The notes under the pieces were generated by a model. It was not told where the DNA came from. It worked only from the letters and a program-made list of their open reading frames with translations, and made no database searches. Positions 52,298-63,116 of a DNA stretch of 64,000 nucleotides are shown here, one piece after another; positions within the stretch are counted from its first letter, which is position 1, and each line of letters begins with the position of its first letter. Source of the stretch: Lentzea aerocolonigenes (GTDB lineage: Bacteria; Actinomycetota; Actinomycetes; Mycobacteriales; Pseudonocardiaceae); the NCBI RefSeq assembly GCF_000955955.1, contig NZ_JYJG01000049.1:35033-99032 (forward strand), read 5' to 3'. The position numbers and the translations under genes were made by a program.

Positions 52298-53137
52298 ATG
52301 GAACGGCGGGACATCGAGATCTTCCTGACGCTCGCGGAGGAGCTGCACTTCGGACGCACGGCGCAGCGACTGCTCATTTCACAGGCGCGCGTGAGCCAGA
52401 CGATCGCGAAGCTGGAACGGCGGTTCGGCGTCGCCCTGTTCGAGCGCACCAGCCGGAGGGTCGCGCTCACCCCAACAGGCGCCGCCCTCTACGCCGACGT
52501 CCGCGTGGGCCACGACCGCATCGAACGCGGGATCGCGAACGCCATCGCGGCCGGCAAAGGCATCACCGGCGTGCTCACCGTCGGCCTGGAAGCACCCGCG
52601 GTCGCCGAACTCGCCGCCCCAACCTTCGCGCGGTTCCGGCAGAACAACCCCGGCGTCGAGATCGCCTTCCGCGAGACCGGCTTCTCCGACCCGCTCGACC
52701 TGCTGCGCTCCGGCGAGGTCGACGTCGCCGTCACCAACGCACCCGTCGACGAACCGGGGTTCGAGGAAGGCCCGGTCCTGCACACCGAACCTGTCGTGCT
52801 GGCCGTGGCCAGAGAACACCGGCTGGCCACCCACGAAACGGTGACGCTCGATGATCTGGACGGCGAAGTGGTGTTCCGGGCTGGACGACGTGCAGCGCCC
52901 TACCGCCGCGAACCCGAACCGCCTGTCCCCGCAACGCTTCTGGACCTCATGGCGCGGATCGCCGCCAACGAAGGCGTGTGTCCGTTGGCCGCGCACGCCG
53001 CCGACTACTTCGCCCGTCCCACCCTCGCGATGGTGCCGTTCGCGGAAAGCGCCCCACCGGTGCGCTGGGTGCTCTGCTGGCGCACCGGCGCCCGCACGGC
53101 AAGGGTCGCCGCGCTAGCAGCGACCCTGGAGAACTAG
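52298..53137 (+). CDS. LysR family transcriptional regulator
   Basis: 279 aa. The N-terminal winged helix (MERRDIEIFLTLAEELHFGR, then QARVSQTIAKLERRFGVALF) is the classic LysR signature. The effector domain follows from residue about 90. LysR proteins usually regulate the divergent neighbour, here the FAD-linked oxidase gene 70 bases away. The effector is unknown. It is convergent with the DUF72 gene, with a four-base overlap. Confidence 0.93.
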   Translation: MERRDIEIFLTLAEELHFGRTAQRLLISQARVSQTIAKLERRFGVALFERTSRRVALTPTGAALYADVRVGHDRIERGIANAIAAGKGITGVLTVGLEAPAVAELAAPTFARFRQNNPGVEIAFRETGFSDPLDLLRSGEVDVAVTNAPVDEPGFEEGPVLHTEPVVLAVAREHRLATHETVTLDDLDGEVVFRAGRRAAPYRREPEPPVPATLLDLMARIAANEGVCPLAAHAADYFARPTLAMVPFAESAPPVRWVLCWRTGARTARVAALAATLEN

Positions 53138-53985
53138 AACAGGGTCGCGGGCTCGACCGGCTCGGGCTCGGGTAACGCGTCGAGGCCGGGCACGAGCGAT
53201 CGCACGTCGTCGTGGAACCGGCGGGCGAGCGCGGGTGCGTCCACGTTGTCGGGGGTGTGCAGGAACAGCGTCGGCGACCGGCCCTCCCGCAGCCAGCCGG
53301 CGACCACCTCGGCCCACGGTCTCCACCCCTCGACCGTTTCCTCGGCCGAGTCGCGGCCCAGGTACCGGACGATCGGCTGGTCGGTCAGCGCCCGCGTCCG
53401 CCGCGGCAACCGCGGTTTCCGTTCCCACGCTTCCCGCTCGGCCTCGCTGGTCGGCCGGCTCTGGAAGAAGACCGTGGTGTCGAACGGCACCCACTCGGTG
53501 TCCACGCCGGCGAGCGCCCCCTCCAGCAGCGACGTCGCACCGGCGTCGGTGAAGAAAAGAGGGTGACGCACCTCCACGGCACGCCGGAGGCCGACGGGCA
53601 GCCTGCGCAGGAAGCGGCGCAGGGCATCGACGTCCGACGGGCCGAACGAGCCGGGCAACTGGGTCCAGAGAACCGCGCGTTCACCGAGGGGTTCGATCGC
53701 GTCCAGGAACGCCCGCATCGGCACCTCGACGCCGTTCAACCGACGCTCGTGCGTGACGGCCTTGGGCAGTTTGACCACGAACCGGAAGCCGGGATCGGTC
53801 TGCTCCGCCCAGGCCACGACGGTCTTCCTGGCGGGCGTCGCGTAGAACGTGGTGTTGCCCTCGACGGCGTTGCACCAGCTCGCGTAGGCCCGCAGTCGCT
53901 CCCCGGCGGGAAGCGACTGCGGCAGGAACCGCCCGAGCCACGCCTTGTGGTTCCACATCGCGCAGCCGACGTGAAGACGCGCCAC
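53134..53985 (-). CDS. DUF72 family protein
   Basis: 283 aa. The start LHVGCAMWNHKAWLGRFLP and the stretch YASWCNAVEGNTTFYATP are characteristic of the DUF72 TIM-barrel family. FRFVVKLPKAVTHERRL and LWTQLPGSFGPS follow. Family members are widespread and their reaction is not established. It lies six bases downstream of lepA on the same strand. Confidence 0.9.
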   Translation of the reverse strand: MARLHVGCAMWNHKAWLGRFLPQSLPAGERLRAYASWCNAVEGNTTFYATPARKTVVAWAEQTDPGFRFVVKLPKAVTHERRLNGVEVPMRAFLDAIEPLGERAVLWTQLPGSFGPSDVDALRRFLRRLPVGLRRAVEVRHPLFFTDAGATSLLEGALAGVDTEWVPFDTTVFFQSRPTSEAEREAWERKPRLPRRTRALTDQPIVRYLGRDSAEETVEGWRPWAEVVAGWLREGRSPTLFLHTPDNVDAPALARRFHDDVRSLVPGLDALPEPEPVEPATLF

Positions 53986-53990
53986 TGCGC

Positions 53991-55826
<1,836 letters not shown>

Positions 55827-55915
55827 GGTGGTCCTCAGCAGGAAATCGGACGGGTGTCCCCTTATGGTCCCATAGCGGCCGGTGTGCCCTGCACCACTAG
55901 GGTGCGTCCGTGCTG

Positions 55916-56338
55916 ATGAACGGTGAGGACCCCCGCCCCGCCAAGGGTGCGGTGCGTGAGATTTTCGACGCCGCGGACGCCGCCAAGCTCGAGTACGAGC
56001 CCTCGATGGACGGCGACGCGGACCCCGGCGAGGTCGTCTGGGCCTGGGTTCCCTTCGAGGAGGACGCCAACCGCGGCAAGGACCGCCCGCTGCTGGTCGT
56101 GGGCCGCGCCAACGGTGAGCTGCTCGCGCTGATGCTCTCGTCGAAGGAGCCGCGCGACGACTACCTGGAGCTGGGCGCGGGCGCCTGGGACCGCGACGGC
56201 CGCCCGTCCTACCTGCGCCTGGACCGCGTGTTCGCCCTCGACTCGGACGACGACATCCGGCGGGAGGGTGCCGTGCTGGCACCCGCCGCCTTCGGCCAGG
56301 TCGTCGACGCCCTACGCGAACGTCACGGCTGGCGCTGA
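55916..56338 (+). CDS. PemK/MazF-like protein
   Basis: 140 aa from ATG 55916. The core [20 protein letters not shown] then [13 protein letters not shown] matches the MazF/PemK fold, including the start of its first strand and the basic loop. There is no antitoxin gene next to it. In actinomycetes such stand-alone PemK-like proteins occur near lepA and may not be toxins. It is divergent from lepA and convergent with the DUF397 gene, overlapping it by 16 bases. Confidence 0.75.
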   Translation: MNGEDPRPAKGAVREIFDAADAAKLEYEPSMDGDADPGEVVWAWVPFEEDANRGKDRPLLVVGRANGELLALMLSSKEPRDDYLELGAGAWDRDGRPSYLRLDRVFALDSDDDIRREGAVLAPAAFGQVVDALRERHGWR

Positions 56339-56499
56339 ACGAACGTACGCCACGCGGGTGCGCTGAACATCAGCGTGCCCGCGCCGGCGTTCTTGGAGTC
56401 ACGAACGAGCACGTCAGACGCGTACGACACCTCGACGCAGTTGCCGTCCTCGGTCGCGCCGCTGTAGCTGCTCTTACGCCAAACGCGGTCCCCGGCCAT
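56323..56499 (-). CDS. DUF397 protein
   Basis: 58 aa from ATG 56499. [20 protein letters not shown] and VLVRDSKN are the DUF397 hallmarks. These tiny proteins pair with XRE/DUF5753 regulators in actinomycetes. The start lies within the 3' end of the XRE gene (26-base overlap), giving coupled expression. Some such pairs control development or antibiotic production; this one is uncharacterised. Confidence 0.9.
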   Translation of the reverse strand: MAGDRVWRKSSYSGATEDGNCVEVSYASDVLVRDSKNAGAGTLMFSAPAWRTFVQRQP

Positions 56500-57319
56500 G
56501 GTTTTCCTCTCGCGGTGGGCTGACGTACTCCGCCAGCTTCCTCCGCGATTGTTCCGCATCCAAGGCCACCTCATCCAGGTGATTGAAGAGGAGCCTGGTG
56601 CGTGCGATAGCCCCCGGATCCTGCACGAAGACGTTCGCGAGATCGGTCTCGCTGAACGCGACCGGCATCGCTTTCTCGTACTCCCACAGGACACAGCCGG
56701 ATGACGGAATCACGACGTGTTCAGGCACGATCCGCAGGACGAATGCCTTGACCAACAGCCGCTTGTACTGCGCGGCCATGATCTGGTCGTCACCGACTTG
56801 CTGCTGCAGCGCCAGCTCATGGACGTAGAACAAACAAGTCGGCCGATCGTGTCGTCGCATGATCGCCTGGCGGTCCATCCGGAGCTGCACGGCCATCGGA
56901 ATTCGCTCCTCGGCCACAAACCCGCCGAGTCGATACAAGGAATCCGCGTATTCCGGCGTCTGCACGAGGCCCGGCACAGTCCGCATGTCGTAGCTGGTGA
57001 TCGTTTTGGCCGTCGACTCGGCCATGGCCAGCGTGCGCAGGTTGTCCGGAACCTGCAGCACGTACTCCTCGAAGGCGTACTTGTACCGCTCGCGGAAGTT
57101 CTCGAAGTACTCGATGTCCTTGCCGCAGGCCGTGAGTATCTGCACGAGGTCGATCTCGCTCGCTCGAGCCTTGCCGTGCTCGATGTTGGAGACCTTGCTC
57201 GGATCCCAGCCGAGGTTGACGGCGAGCGCACGGCCGCCCATGCCGGTGCAGGTCTCCCGCAACCGCCGCAGCTCGTCGCCGAGATCCCTGCTGTACGCGG
57301 TAGAAGTCGTGGTTTTCAT
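56474..57319 (-). CDS. XRE family regulator with DUF5753 domain
   Basis: 281 aa. The helix-turn-helix (about residues 12-65) contains LGWDPSKVSNIEHGKARASE. The DUF5753 domain from about residue 95 contains TVPGLVQTPEYADSLYRLGG. It is a DNA-binding regulator with a probable ligand or partner domain, and the DUF397 protein is its usual partner. The 56 bases before it include TGGACTTAATCCA, a weak dyad that could serve autoregulation. Confidence 0.93.
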   Translation of the reverse strand: MKTTTSTAYSRDLGDELRRLRETCTGMGGRALAVNLGWDPSKVSNIEHGKARASEIDLVQILTACGKDIEYFENFRERYKYAFEEYVLQVPDNLRTLAMAESTAKTITSYDMRTVPGLVQTPEYADSLYRLGGFVAEERIPMAVQLRMDRQAIMRRHDRPTCLFYVHELALQQQVGDDQIMAAQYKRLLVKAFVLRIVPEHVVIPSSGCVLWEYEKAMPVAFSETDLANVFVQDPGAIARTRLLFNHLDEVALDAEQSRRKLAEYVSPPREENHGRGPRLA

Positions 57320-57375
57320 CTACCCGACGCTAATCCTTGGACTTAATCCATAGAATGGGCTCGTTCGGGTGAAAA

Positions 57376-58218
57376 CTAAGCGAGTCGCGTGATGTCGACC
57401 GTCACTTCCAACGCGGTCGCCGCGCCACCGGAGTAAATGCCCTTCAACGGCGCCACATCAGCATAGTCCCTGCCCAATGCGACCCACACATGCCTGGGCC
57501 CGACCGGTATGGCGTTCGTGGGGTCGTACCCCCACCACCCACCGGTCCACGCCTCAATCCACGCGTGCGACTCGCCGCGCACGGTCTCTCGCAGCGCACC
57601 ATCTTTCTTCGTGTGCAGATATCCGGACACATAGCGCGAAGGAATGCCCATACCGCGCAACAACACCAACGTCAGATGCGCGAAGTCCTGACACACGCCC
57701 TTGCGTTCCTGCCACGCATCAACGGCCGAGCTGTGCACACCGGTAGACCCCGGCTGGTACTTGAGCTGCTCCCACACCCACTGCGACGCGGCCAGCACCG
57801 CACCCGACGGCGACTGTCCCTTCTTCAAGTCCCGTGCCACCGCCAGCAACTCGCGGTTGCGCGGCGTGTACAGCGTGGGCTCCAGGAACTCCGTGTAGCG
57901 GTCCACGAGGTTGTCCGCGCGCACGTCGCCCCACGTGCCAGTGGTGACAGGTTCGATCTCCGCGCTCGTCTCGACCACCGACGACGCGACAACTTTCAGT
58001 TCCTTGTGCGGCGCGTGAAGGTCGAACGACGTGACCTCCGTACCCCAGTAGTCCGTGTACCGATAAGCACGCGTAGCCGGTGTGGTCTCAACGCGCGAGA
58101 CAACGACGTTCTGCCGCCTGTCGCCACGCGGAGTCAGCCGCGCTTCGTTGTACGACTGCACAACCGGTGCCTCGTACCGATATCCCGTCGTGTGCACGAC
58201 ACGCACTCGCCAGCTCAT
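57376..58218 (-). CDS. Transglutaminase-like cysteine peptidase
   Basis: 280 aa from ATG 58218. The N-terminal bacterial transglutaminase-like domain starts with HTTGYRYEAPVVQSYNEARL. The catalytic triad of the core lies in GVCQDFAH (Cys), ESHAWIEAW (His) and DPTN (Asp). It is the last gene of a three-gene operon with the alpha-E and ATP-grasp proteins, a set suspected to make or remodel a peptide-like compound. The stop and start spacing to the alpha-E gene is two bases. Confidence 0.92.
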   Translation of the reverse strand: MSWRVRVVHTTGYRYEAPVVQSYNEARLTPRGDRRQNVVVSRVETTPATRAYRYTDYWGTEVTSFDLHAPHKELKVVASSVVETSAEIEPVTTGTWGDVRADNLVDRYTEFLEPTLYTPRNRELLAVARDLKKGQSPSGAVLAASQWVWEQLKYQPGSTGVHSSAVDAWQERKGVCQDFAHLTLVLLRGMGIPSRYVSGYLHTKKDGALRETVRGESHAWIEAWTGGWWGYDPTNAIPVGPRHVWVALGRDYADVAPLKGIYSGGAATALEVTVDITRLA

Positions 58219-58220
58219 GG

Positions 58221-59168
58221 TCAGCCCACCTCGGTGTTCGTCCAGGCGACCCACGGCGCCACGTGGAAGTACTGCTGCGACACGGCCTCACCGACGTCAC
58301 GAACCGTTTTCTGCAGTGCCGCAAGACGTTTCGGCAGGTCGTCCAGCAAGTCGTGCGGCCGCAGGAACTCCAGCTCACTGCGCGCCTTGCCCAACAACCG
58401 CAGCGCCTCCGCCCGCGCCCCGACCCGCACCGACGGCTGGTTCTCCAACTGCTCCAGACACGCCTCCGCCTGCCTCAGCGCATGGAACACTGACCGCGGG
58501 AACAGCCTGTCCAGCAACAAGAACTGCACCACTCTCGACGCATCCAACGCCCCGCGATACGTCCGCAGATACGTGTCGTGCGCACCGGCCGACCGCAACA
58601 CCGTGACCCACCCAGGCGACGACGCCCGGTCCCCCACACGCGCCAGCAGCAGCCGCACGATCATGTCCACCCGCTCGACCGACCGCCCGAGCACCAGGAA
58701 CCGCCACCCGTCGTCCCGCGACATCGTGGAGTCCGCCAAGCCTGCGAACATCGCCGCCCGCTCCTCCACGAAGCTGAAGAACGCGTGCGGCCCCATCGTC
58801 CGCGCGTAGGTCTGCCGTTCCGCGACGGCGTTCCACATCGCGTTGAGGCACTCCCACATTTCGGTCGACACGACCTCGCGCGCACCGCGCGTGTTCTCCC
58901 GCGCGCTGTTCACCGACGCCACGATCGAACTCGGGTTGTCCTTGTTGTACGCCACCAGTTCCGTCAGCGACCACACGTCGAACTGGTCGGCACCCTTCGG
59001 TGGTGTGATCCCCAGGACGGTGAGGAGTTGGCGCGACGTGGCGTCCGGATCGACCGTCGCGTCCTCAAGCAGTTGGTGGACCGAGACGTCCAGGATGCGC
59101 GCCGTGTCGTCCGCCCGTTCGACGTAGCGGCCGATCCAGTACAGCGACTCCGCGTTGCGTGCCAGCAT
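58221..59168 (-). CDS. Alpha-E domain protein
   Basis: 315 aa from ATG 59168 (MLARNAESLYWIGRYVERAD). An all-helical DUF403/alpha-E protein with the repeated charged motif near residues 160-185 (FLVLGRSVERVDMIVRLLLA). The enzymatic role is not known. It always travels with circularly permuted ATP-grasp and transglutaminase-like genes and is thought to assist peptide bond formation. It lies between them here. Confidence 0.93.
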   Translation of the reverse strand: MLARNAESLYWIGRYVERADDTARILDVSVHQLLEDATVDPDATSRQLLTVLGITPPKGADQFDVWSLTELVAYNKDNPSSIVASVNSARENTRGAREVVSTEMWECLNAMWNAVAERQTYARTMGPHAFFSFVEERAAMFAGLADSTMSRDDGWRFLVLGRSVERVDMIVRLLLARVGDRASSPGWVTVLRSAGAHDTYLRTYRGALDASRVVQFLLLDRLFPRSVFHALRQAEACLEQLENQPSVRVGARAEALRLLGKARSELEFLRPHDLLDDLPKRLAALQKTVRDVGEAVSQQYFHVAPWVAWTNTEVG

Positions 59169-59181
59169 TTCGCGCGCCTCC

Positions 59182-60822
59182 CTACTGCTGCTGTTGTTGC
59201 TGTTGCTGGGAAGTGGTGAGCTCAGGCCCCTGCTCGGCCGCCGCAGCCTCCATTGTGGACGTTCCAGCCAGCCCGGGTTCCGCCAGCTCACGCTCTTGGG
59301 TGCTCGACTTGGGCGCCAGCACCCACGTGTCCTTCGACCCGCCCCCTTGCGACGAGTTCACGATCAAACTGCCCTCCGGCAACGCCACCCGCGTAAGCCC
59401 ACCCGGCAGCACGAAGATGAAGTTCCCGTCGTTCACCGCGAACGGCCTCAGGTCGACGTGCCGCGGCGCCAGCTTGTCCCCGACCTTCGTCGGCACCGTC
59501 GACAGCTGCACCACGGGTTGCGCGATCCACCCGCGCGGGTTGTTCCGGATCCGCTTGCGCAGCGAGTTCAGCTCCCTCGGCGACGCCTCCGGCCCGAACA
59601 CGATCCCGTACCCGCCCGACCCCTCGACGGGCTTCACCACGAGCTCGTCGAGCTTGTCGAACACGTGCGCCCGCTCGTCCTGCAACCAGCACCGGAACGT
59701 GTCCACGTTGGGCAACAACGTCTTCTCACCCAGGTAGTACTGCACGATCTCCGGCAGGTACGTGTAGACGAGCTTGTCGTCCGCCACCCCGTTCCCGACC
59801 GCGTTGGCCACGACAACGTTGCCCGCCCTGGCCGCGTTCAACAGCCCCGCGATGCCCAGCACCGAGTCCGGCCGGAAATGCACCGGGTCCAAGAAGTCGT
59901 CATCGATCCTCCGATAGATGACGTCGACCTGCCGCTCGCCCTCGGTAGTCCTCAGGTACACGAAGTTGTCGCGGCAGAACAGGTCCCGCCCCTCGACCAA
60001 CTCCACACCCATCTGCCTCGCCAGCAACGAGTGCTCGAAGTAGGCGGAGTTAGCAAGCCCCGGCGTGAGCACCACGACGTTCGGATCGGCCGCGTTGGGC
60101 GCCGCCGCATTCCTGAGCGCCCGCAGCAGATGCACCGCGTAGTCGCCCACGGCCCGCACCCGATGCCGCGCGAACAGGTCCGGGAACACCCGCGCCATCG
60201 TCCGGCGGTTCTCCATCACGTAACTCACGCCGGACGGGCACCGCAGATTGTCCTCAAGCACCCGGAACACACCCTGCTCGTCCCGCACCAGGTCCACGCC
60301 CGCAACGTGGATGCGCACCCCGTTCGGCGGGTTGATGAGCGCCGCCTCCCGGTGGAAGTGCTCGCAGCTCGTGATGAGACGCCGCGGCAACACTCCATCC
60401 CGGACGATCTGCGCATCCCCGTAGATGTCCGCGAGGAACATCTCCAACGCCCGCACCCGCTGAACGATGCCCTTCTCGAGCTTCGACCACTCGCTCGCCG
60501 TGATGATCCGCGGAATCAGATCGAGCGGAAACGGCCGCTCCTGCCCACTGAGACTGAACGTGATCCCCTGGTCGACAAACGCCCTGCCAAGCGCCTCACT
60601 TCGCGCGTTCAGGTCGTTGACGTGCGACGGAGCCACCGACTCGTACAGCGCGCGGTAAGCACTCCGCACCCCGTTGTCCGTGGAGAACATCTCGTCGTAG
60701 GCGTCAGCATGCGGCCGTTGCGGGCTGAGATAGCCGTTGAACAGCTCACCGAGCCTCGGCGTGGTGACCGTGCGGCTGCGGCGCAGTCCTGAGGTGCGGG
60801 CTCGGCGTTCCATGGTCCACAT
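59182..60822 (-). CDS. Circularly permuted ATP-grasp protein with poly-Gln end
   Basis: 546 aa from ATG 60822; GTG 60828 and ATG 60813 are alternatives. It contains the CP-ATPgrasp blocks LEDNLRCPSGVSYVMENRR, VVVLTPGLANSAYFEHS and VVKPVEGSGGYGIVFGPEA. It would use ATP to ligate an amine to a carboxylate. The last eight codons are all Gln (CAG/CAA mix), preceded by an Ala/Glu-rich tail. That poly-Gln end is unusual in bacteria. First gene of the operon with alpha-E and transglutaminase-like partners. It is divergent from the KAP gene. Confidence 0.92.
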   Translation of the reverse strand: MWTMERRARTSGLRRSRTVTTPRLGELFNGYLSPQRPHADAYDEMFSTDNGVRSAYRALYESVAPSHVNDLNARSEALGRAFVDQGITFSLSGQERPFPLDLIPRIITASEWSKLEKGIVQRVRALEMFLADIYGDAQIVRDGVLPRRLITSCEHFHREAALINPPNGVRIHVAGVDLVRDEQGVFRVLEDNLRCPSGVSYVMENRRTMARVFPDLFARHRVRAVGDYAVHLLRALRNAAAPNAADPNVVVLTPGLANSAYFEHSLLARQMGVELVEGRDLFCRDNFVYLRTTEGERQVDVIYRRIDDDFLDPVHFRPDSVLGIAGLLNAARAGNVVVANAVGNGVADDKLVYTYLPEIVQYYLGEKTLLPNVDTFRCWLQDERAHVFDKLDELVVKPVEGSGGYGIVFGPEASPRELNSLRKRIRNNPRGWIAQPVVQLSTVPTKVGDKLAPRHVDLRPFAVNDGNFIFVLPGGLTRVALPEGSLIVNSSQGGGSKDTWVLAPKSSTQERELAEPGLAGTSTMEAAAAEQGPELTTSQQQQQQQQ

Positions 60823-60911
60823 CTTCACCCTGTTCAGGCGGTTTTCGCACTAGTCCGACCGGACAGAAACCTCCCGGAAACGAAACTCGGTACTTTCCCG
60901 ACCTTGAACAC

Positions 60912-63116
60912 GTGACCTCAGCCGAGCTGCCGCACGCGGAACCCGAGCGCACGATCGAGCTCCGCGCGCCCATCACCGGCCTCGCGCCGACCGGCGAGTT
61001 CCCGGGCCTGTGGCTTCGGGTGTACTTCGACGGTGGAGGCGCCGTTCTCGTCAACCCGGACACGGGTGAGGTCAGGTTCGACAACCAGCAATACCAAGAA
61101 GGGTTGTTCGGCCCCCACCGGTCGGTGCCGCTCGGGAACCGGATGAACGCCCTGATCGACGGCAAGGACATCGTCATCCTGCGCGAGTCCCGCGAGATCC
61201 GCCGGCTGGTCGGGCATGACACACACGTCACTGCCCTCGAATCGTTCACCAGGGCCGGTGAACAACTGCTGGTTTCAGGAAGCGAAGGCGGAACGGTCCG
61301 AGTCTGGAGCCTGCGCACTGGCAAGCTGCTCTGGCGGAGCCAACCGTGCCGGGTCTCCGTGATGATGATCTACCCAGGACCGGACAACCGTTTCCGCTTC
61401 GCATCGGGTGGCCCGACGGGCAAGCTGCGCATCTGGAACCCCTCACTGGCGCTCGGACCTCGCATCGGGCCTGTGGCGACCCGCGGGTTCGACGACCGCG
61501 TCGCCCAGGAGGACCTGCTCGGCCGCGGCACACTCGTGGGCGCGCTCAGGGACGTGCTCCGGCCGGACGATGACGACGGGCCAACCGTGATCACGGTGGA
61601 AGGCGCATGGGGTTCGGGCAAGAGCACGCTGCTGGAGTTGGTCAAGAACCATCTCGCCACCCCGCCCACCAAGATCCAGCGAAGGCGCAGGTTCACCGTG
61701 TCCCAGGCGGACTGGATGCTGAACCGGCCACCGGCAGGGATGCCACCACCGAAGCAGAAGCCGATGAAGATCAAGCCGATGGTCAAGCCACTGGTGGTGT
61801 CGTTCAACCCGTGGCGGCATCAGTCGAGCGAACAGGTGTGGGCCGGACTCGCGAAGGCCGTGACCGAGGCCGCCGTAGCGACGATCATGCCCCACCAGAA
61901 CAACCGCGAGCGCTACTGGTTCGCCCGCAACGCCGGTCGCGTCGACAGGCGTCATCTCCAGCGGCAGCTGTGGAAACGGATCTTCTCACCGTTGTTGACG
62001 TTCGCAGGTTTGGGCTTCGGACTATCACTGCTCGGCGCCCTTGCGAAGCTCAACCTGACGTGGGCGTTCTGGCCGAGCGTCGGTATCGCCGGCCTCGGTG
62101 TGCTGCACACCGCGAAGCGGTACTTCTGGGACCGGGCATCGGCGTTCCTGCCGGGTGAGCTGTTCTCCGGACCGGTCACCAGCAACGCTTTCTCCGGCAG
62201 CGCAACGGATCCGTTGATCCGAGATCCCTACTACAACGCGCGGTCCGGCTACCTCTACCTGGTGCAGCACGACATCAGGGAGTTGCTGAAGGACCTCGAG
62301 GCGCACAGGTACCGGCTCATCCTGCTGATCGACGACCTCGACCGGTGCACGCCGCGCACCACGGCCCAGGTGTTCGAGGCGATCAACGTGTTCCTGTCTG
62401 ACGACTTCCCGGCCACACGGTTCGTGCTGGGCCTCGACACCACGGTCGTCGCGGCGCACGTCGACAACGCCTACAAGGAGCTCGCCGACGCGAAGATCGT
62501 GACGCACCCGGACGACCCGAGTCCGGGATGGACGTTCCTGCGCAAGCTGGTGCAACTTCCTGTGCGGCTGCCCCGCACGACCGAGGACAACGTCGACCAG
62601 ATCCTGCTCGCCCAGCTCGGGCCGGTGCACCGCGACGATGCCGAACCAGTGCCACCAAGTCCCGATCTCCCCACCTTCGAACCCGGCGAACTCGACGGGT
62701 TGCTGGATCCGGACGATGTCGAGAGGGTCGTCATCGTCATCGAGCAGCATCCCGAGGTCCGCGAACATCTCCGGCGGCGGCTCAAGGCACAACCGGAGCA
62801 GTCTGTGCGCGAGGAGAAGCGGTTGCTGAACGTCTGGCAGTTCTACCTGCGCGTGCTCATCTCGATGAACGTCGCGCAGGCCTGCCACCTGGTCGCCGTC
62901 GCCGAGATCGCCGTCAGGTGGCCTGCCTACCTGCACCGGTTGCGCGGTGGATGGCAGGACCTGGCTGACGCGGTCGGCGACGACGTCCAGTGGGGTGCGG
63001 TGATCGCGCGGCTCGGGTTCGCCTACTCGGATCGGAAGGCCGCGGCGAACCTGCGGGAACTGCTGCGCGACTGCGATGCGCAAGCGGTTGCGGGGCTGGC
63101 GAACAGGCTGTTCTAG
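60912..63116 (+). CDS. WD40-KAP family P-loop NTPase
   Basis: 734 aa from GTG 60912. Residues 1-180 contain one or two WD40-like repeats (GHDTHVTALESF, SGSEGGTVRVWSLRTGKLLW, GGPTGKLRIWNPS). The KAP NTPase follows, with Walker A EGAWGSGKST (about residues 228-237) and Walker B LILLIDDLDRC (about 470-480). Two membrane segments at about 354-403 are inserted in the domain, as in many KAP proteins. KAP ATPases occur in eukaryotic signalling proteins and in bacterial defence systems such as Qat. Only about two WD repeats is too few for a propeller. It has no obvious partner gene here. Confidence 0.85.
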   Translation: MTSAELPHAEPERTIELRAPITGLAPTGEFPGLWLRVYFDGGGAVLVNPDTGEVRFDNQQYQEGLFGPHRSVPLGNRMNALIDGKDIVILRESREIRRLVGHDTHVTALESFTRAGEQLLVSGSEGGTVRVWSLRTGKLLWRSQPCRVSVMMIYPGPDNRFRFASGGPTGKLRIWNPSLALGPRIGPVATRGFDDRVAQEDLLGRGTLVGALRDVLRPDDDDGPTVITVEGAWGSGKSTLLELVKNHLATPPTKIQRRRRFTVSQADWMLNRPPAGMPPPKQKPMKIKPMVKPLVVSFNPWRHQSSEQVWAGLAKAVTEAAVATIMPHQNNRERYWFARNAGRVDRRHLQRQLWKRIFSPLLTFAGLGFGLSLLGALAKLNLTWAFWPSVGIAGLGVLHTAKRYFWDRASAFLPGELFSGPVTSNAFSGSATDPLIRDPYYNARSGYLYLVQHDIRELLKDLEAHRYRLILLIDDLDRCTPRTTAQVFEAINVFLSDDFPATRFVLGLDTTVVAAHVDNAYKELADAKIVTHPDDPSPGWTFLRKLVQLPVRLPRTTEDNVDQILLAQLGPVHRDDAEPVPPSPDLPTFEPGELDGLLDPDDVERVVIVIEQHPEVREHLRRRLKAQPEQSVREEKRLLNVWQFYLRVLISMNVAQACHLVAVAEIAVRWPAYLHRLRGGWQDLADAVGDDVQWGAVIARLGFAYSDRKAAANLRELLRDCDAQAVAGLANRLF

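Noticed and set aside
55916..56338. MazEF-type toxin-antitoxin pair
   Set aside because: There is no antitoxin gene beside the PemK/MazF-like gene; the neighbours are lepA and DUF397.
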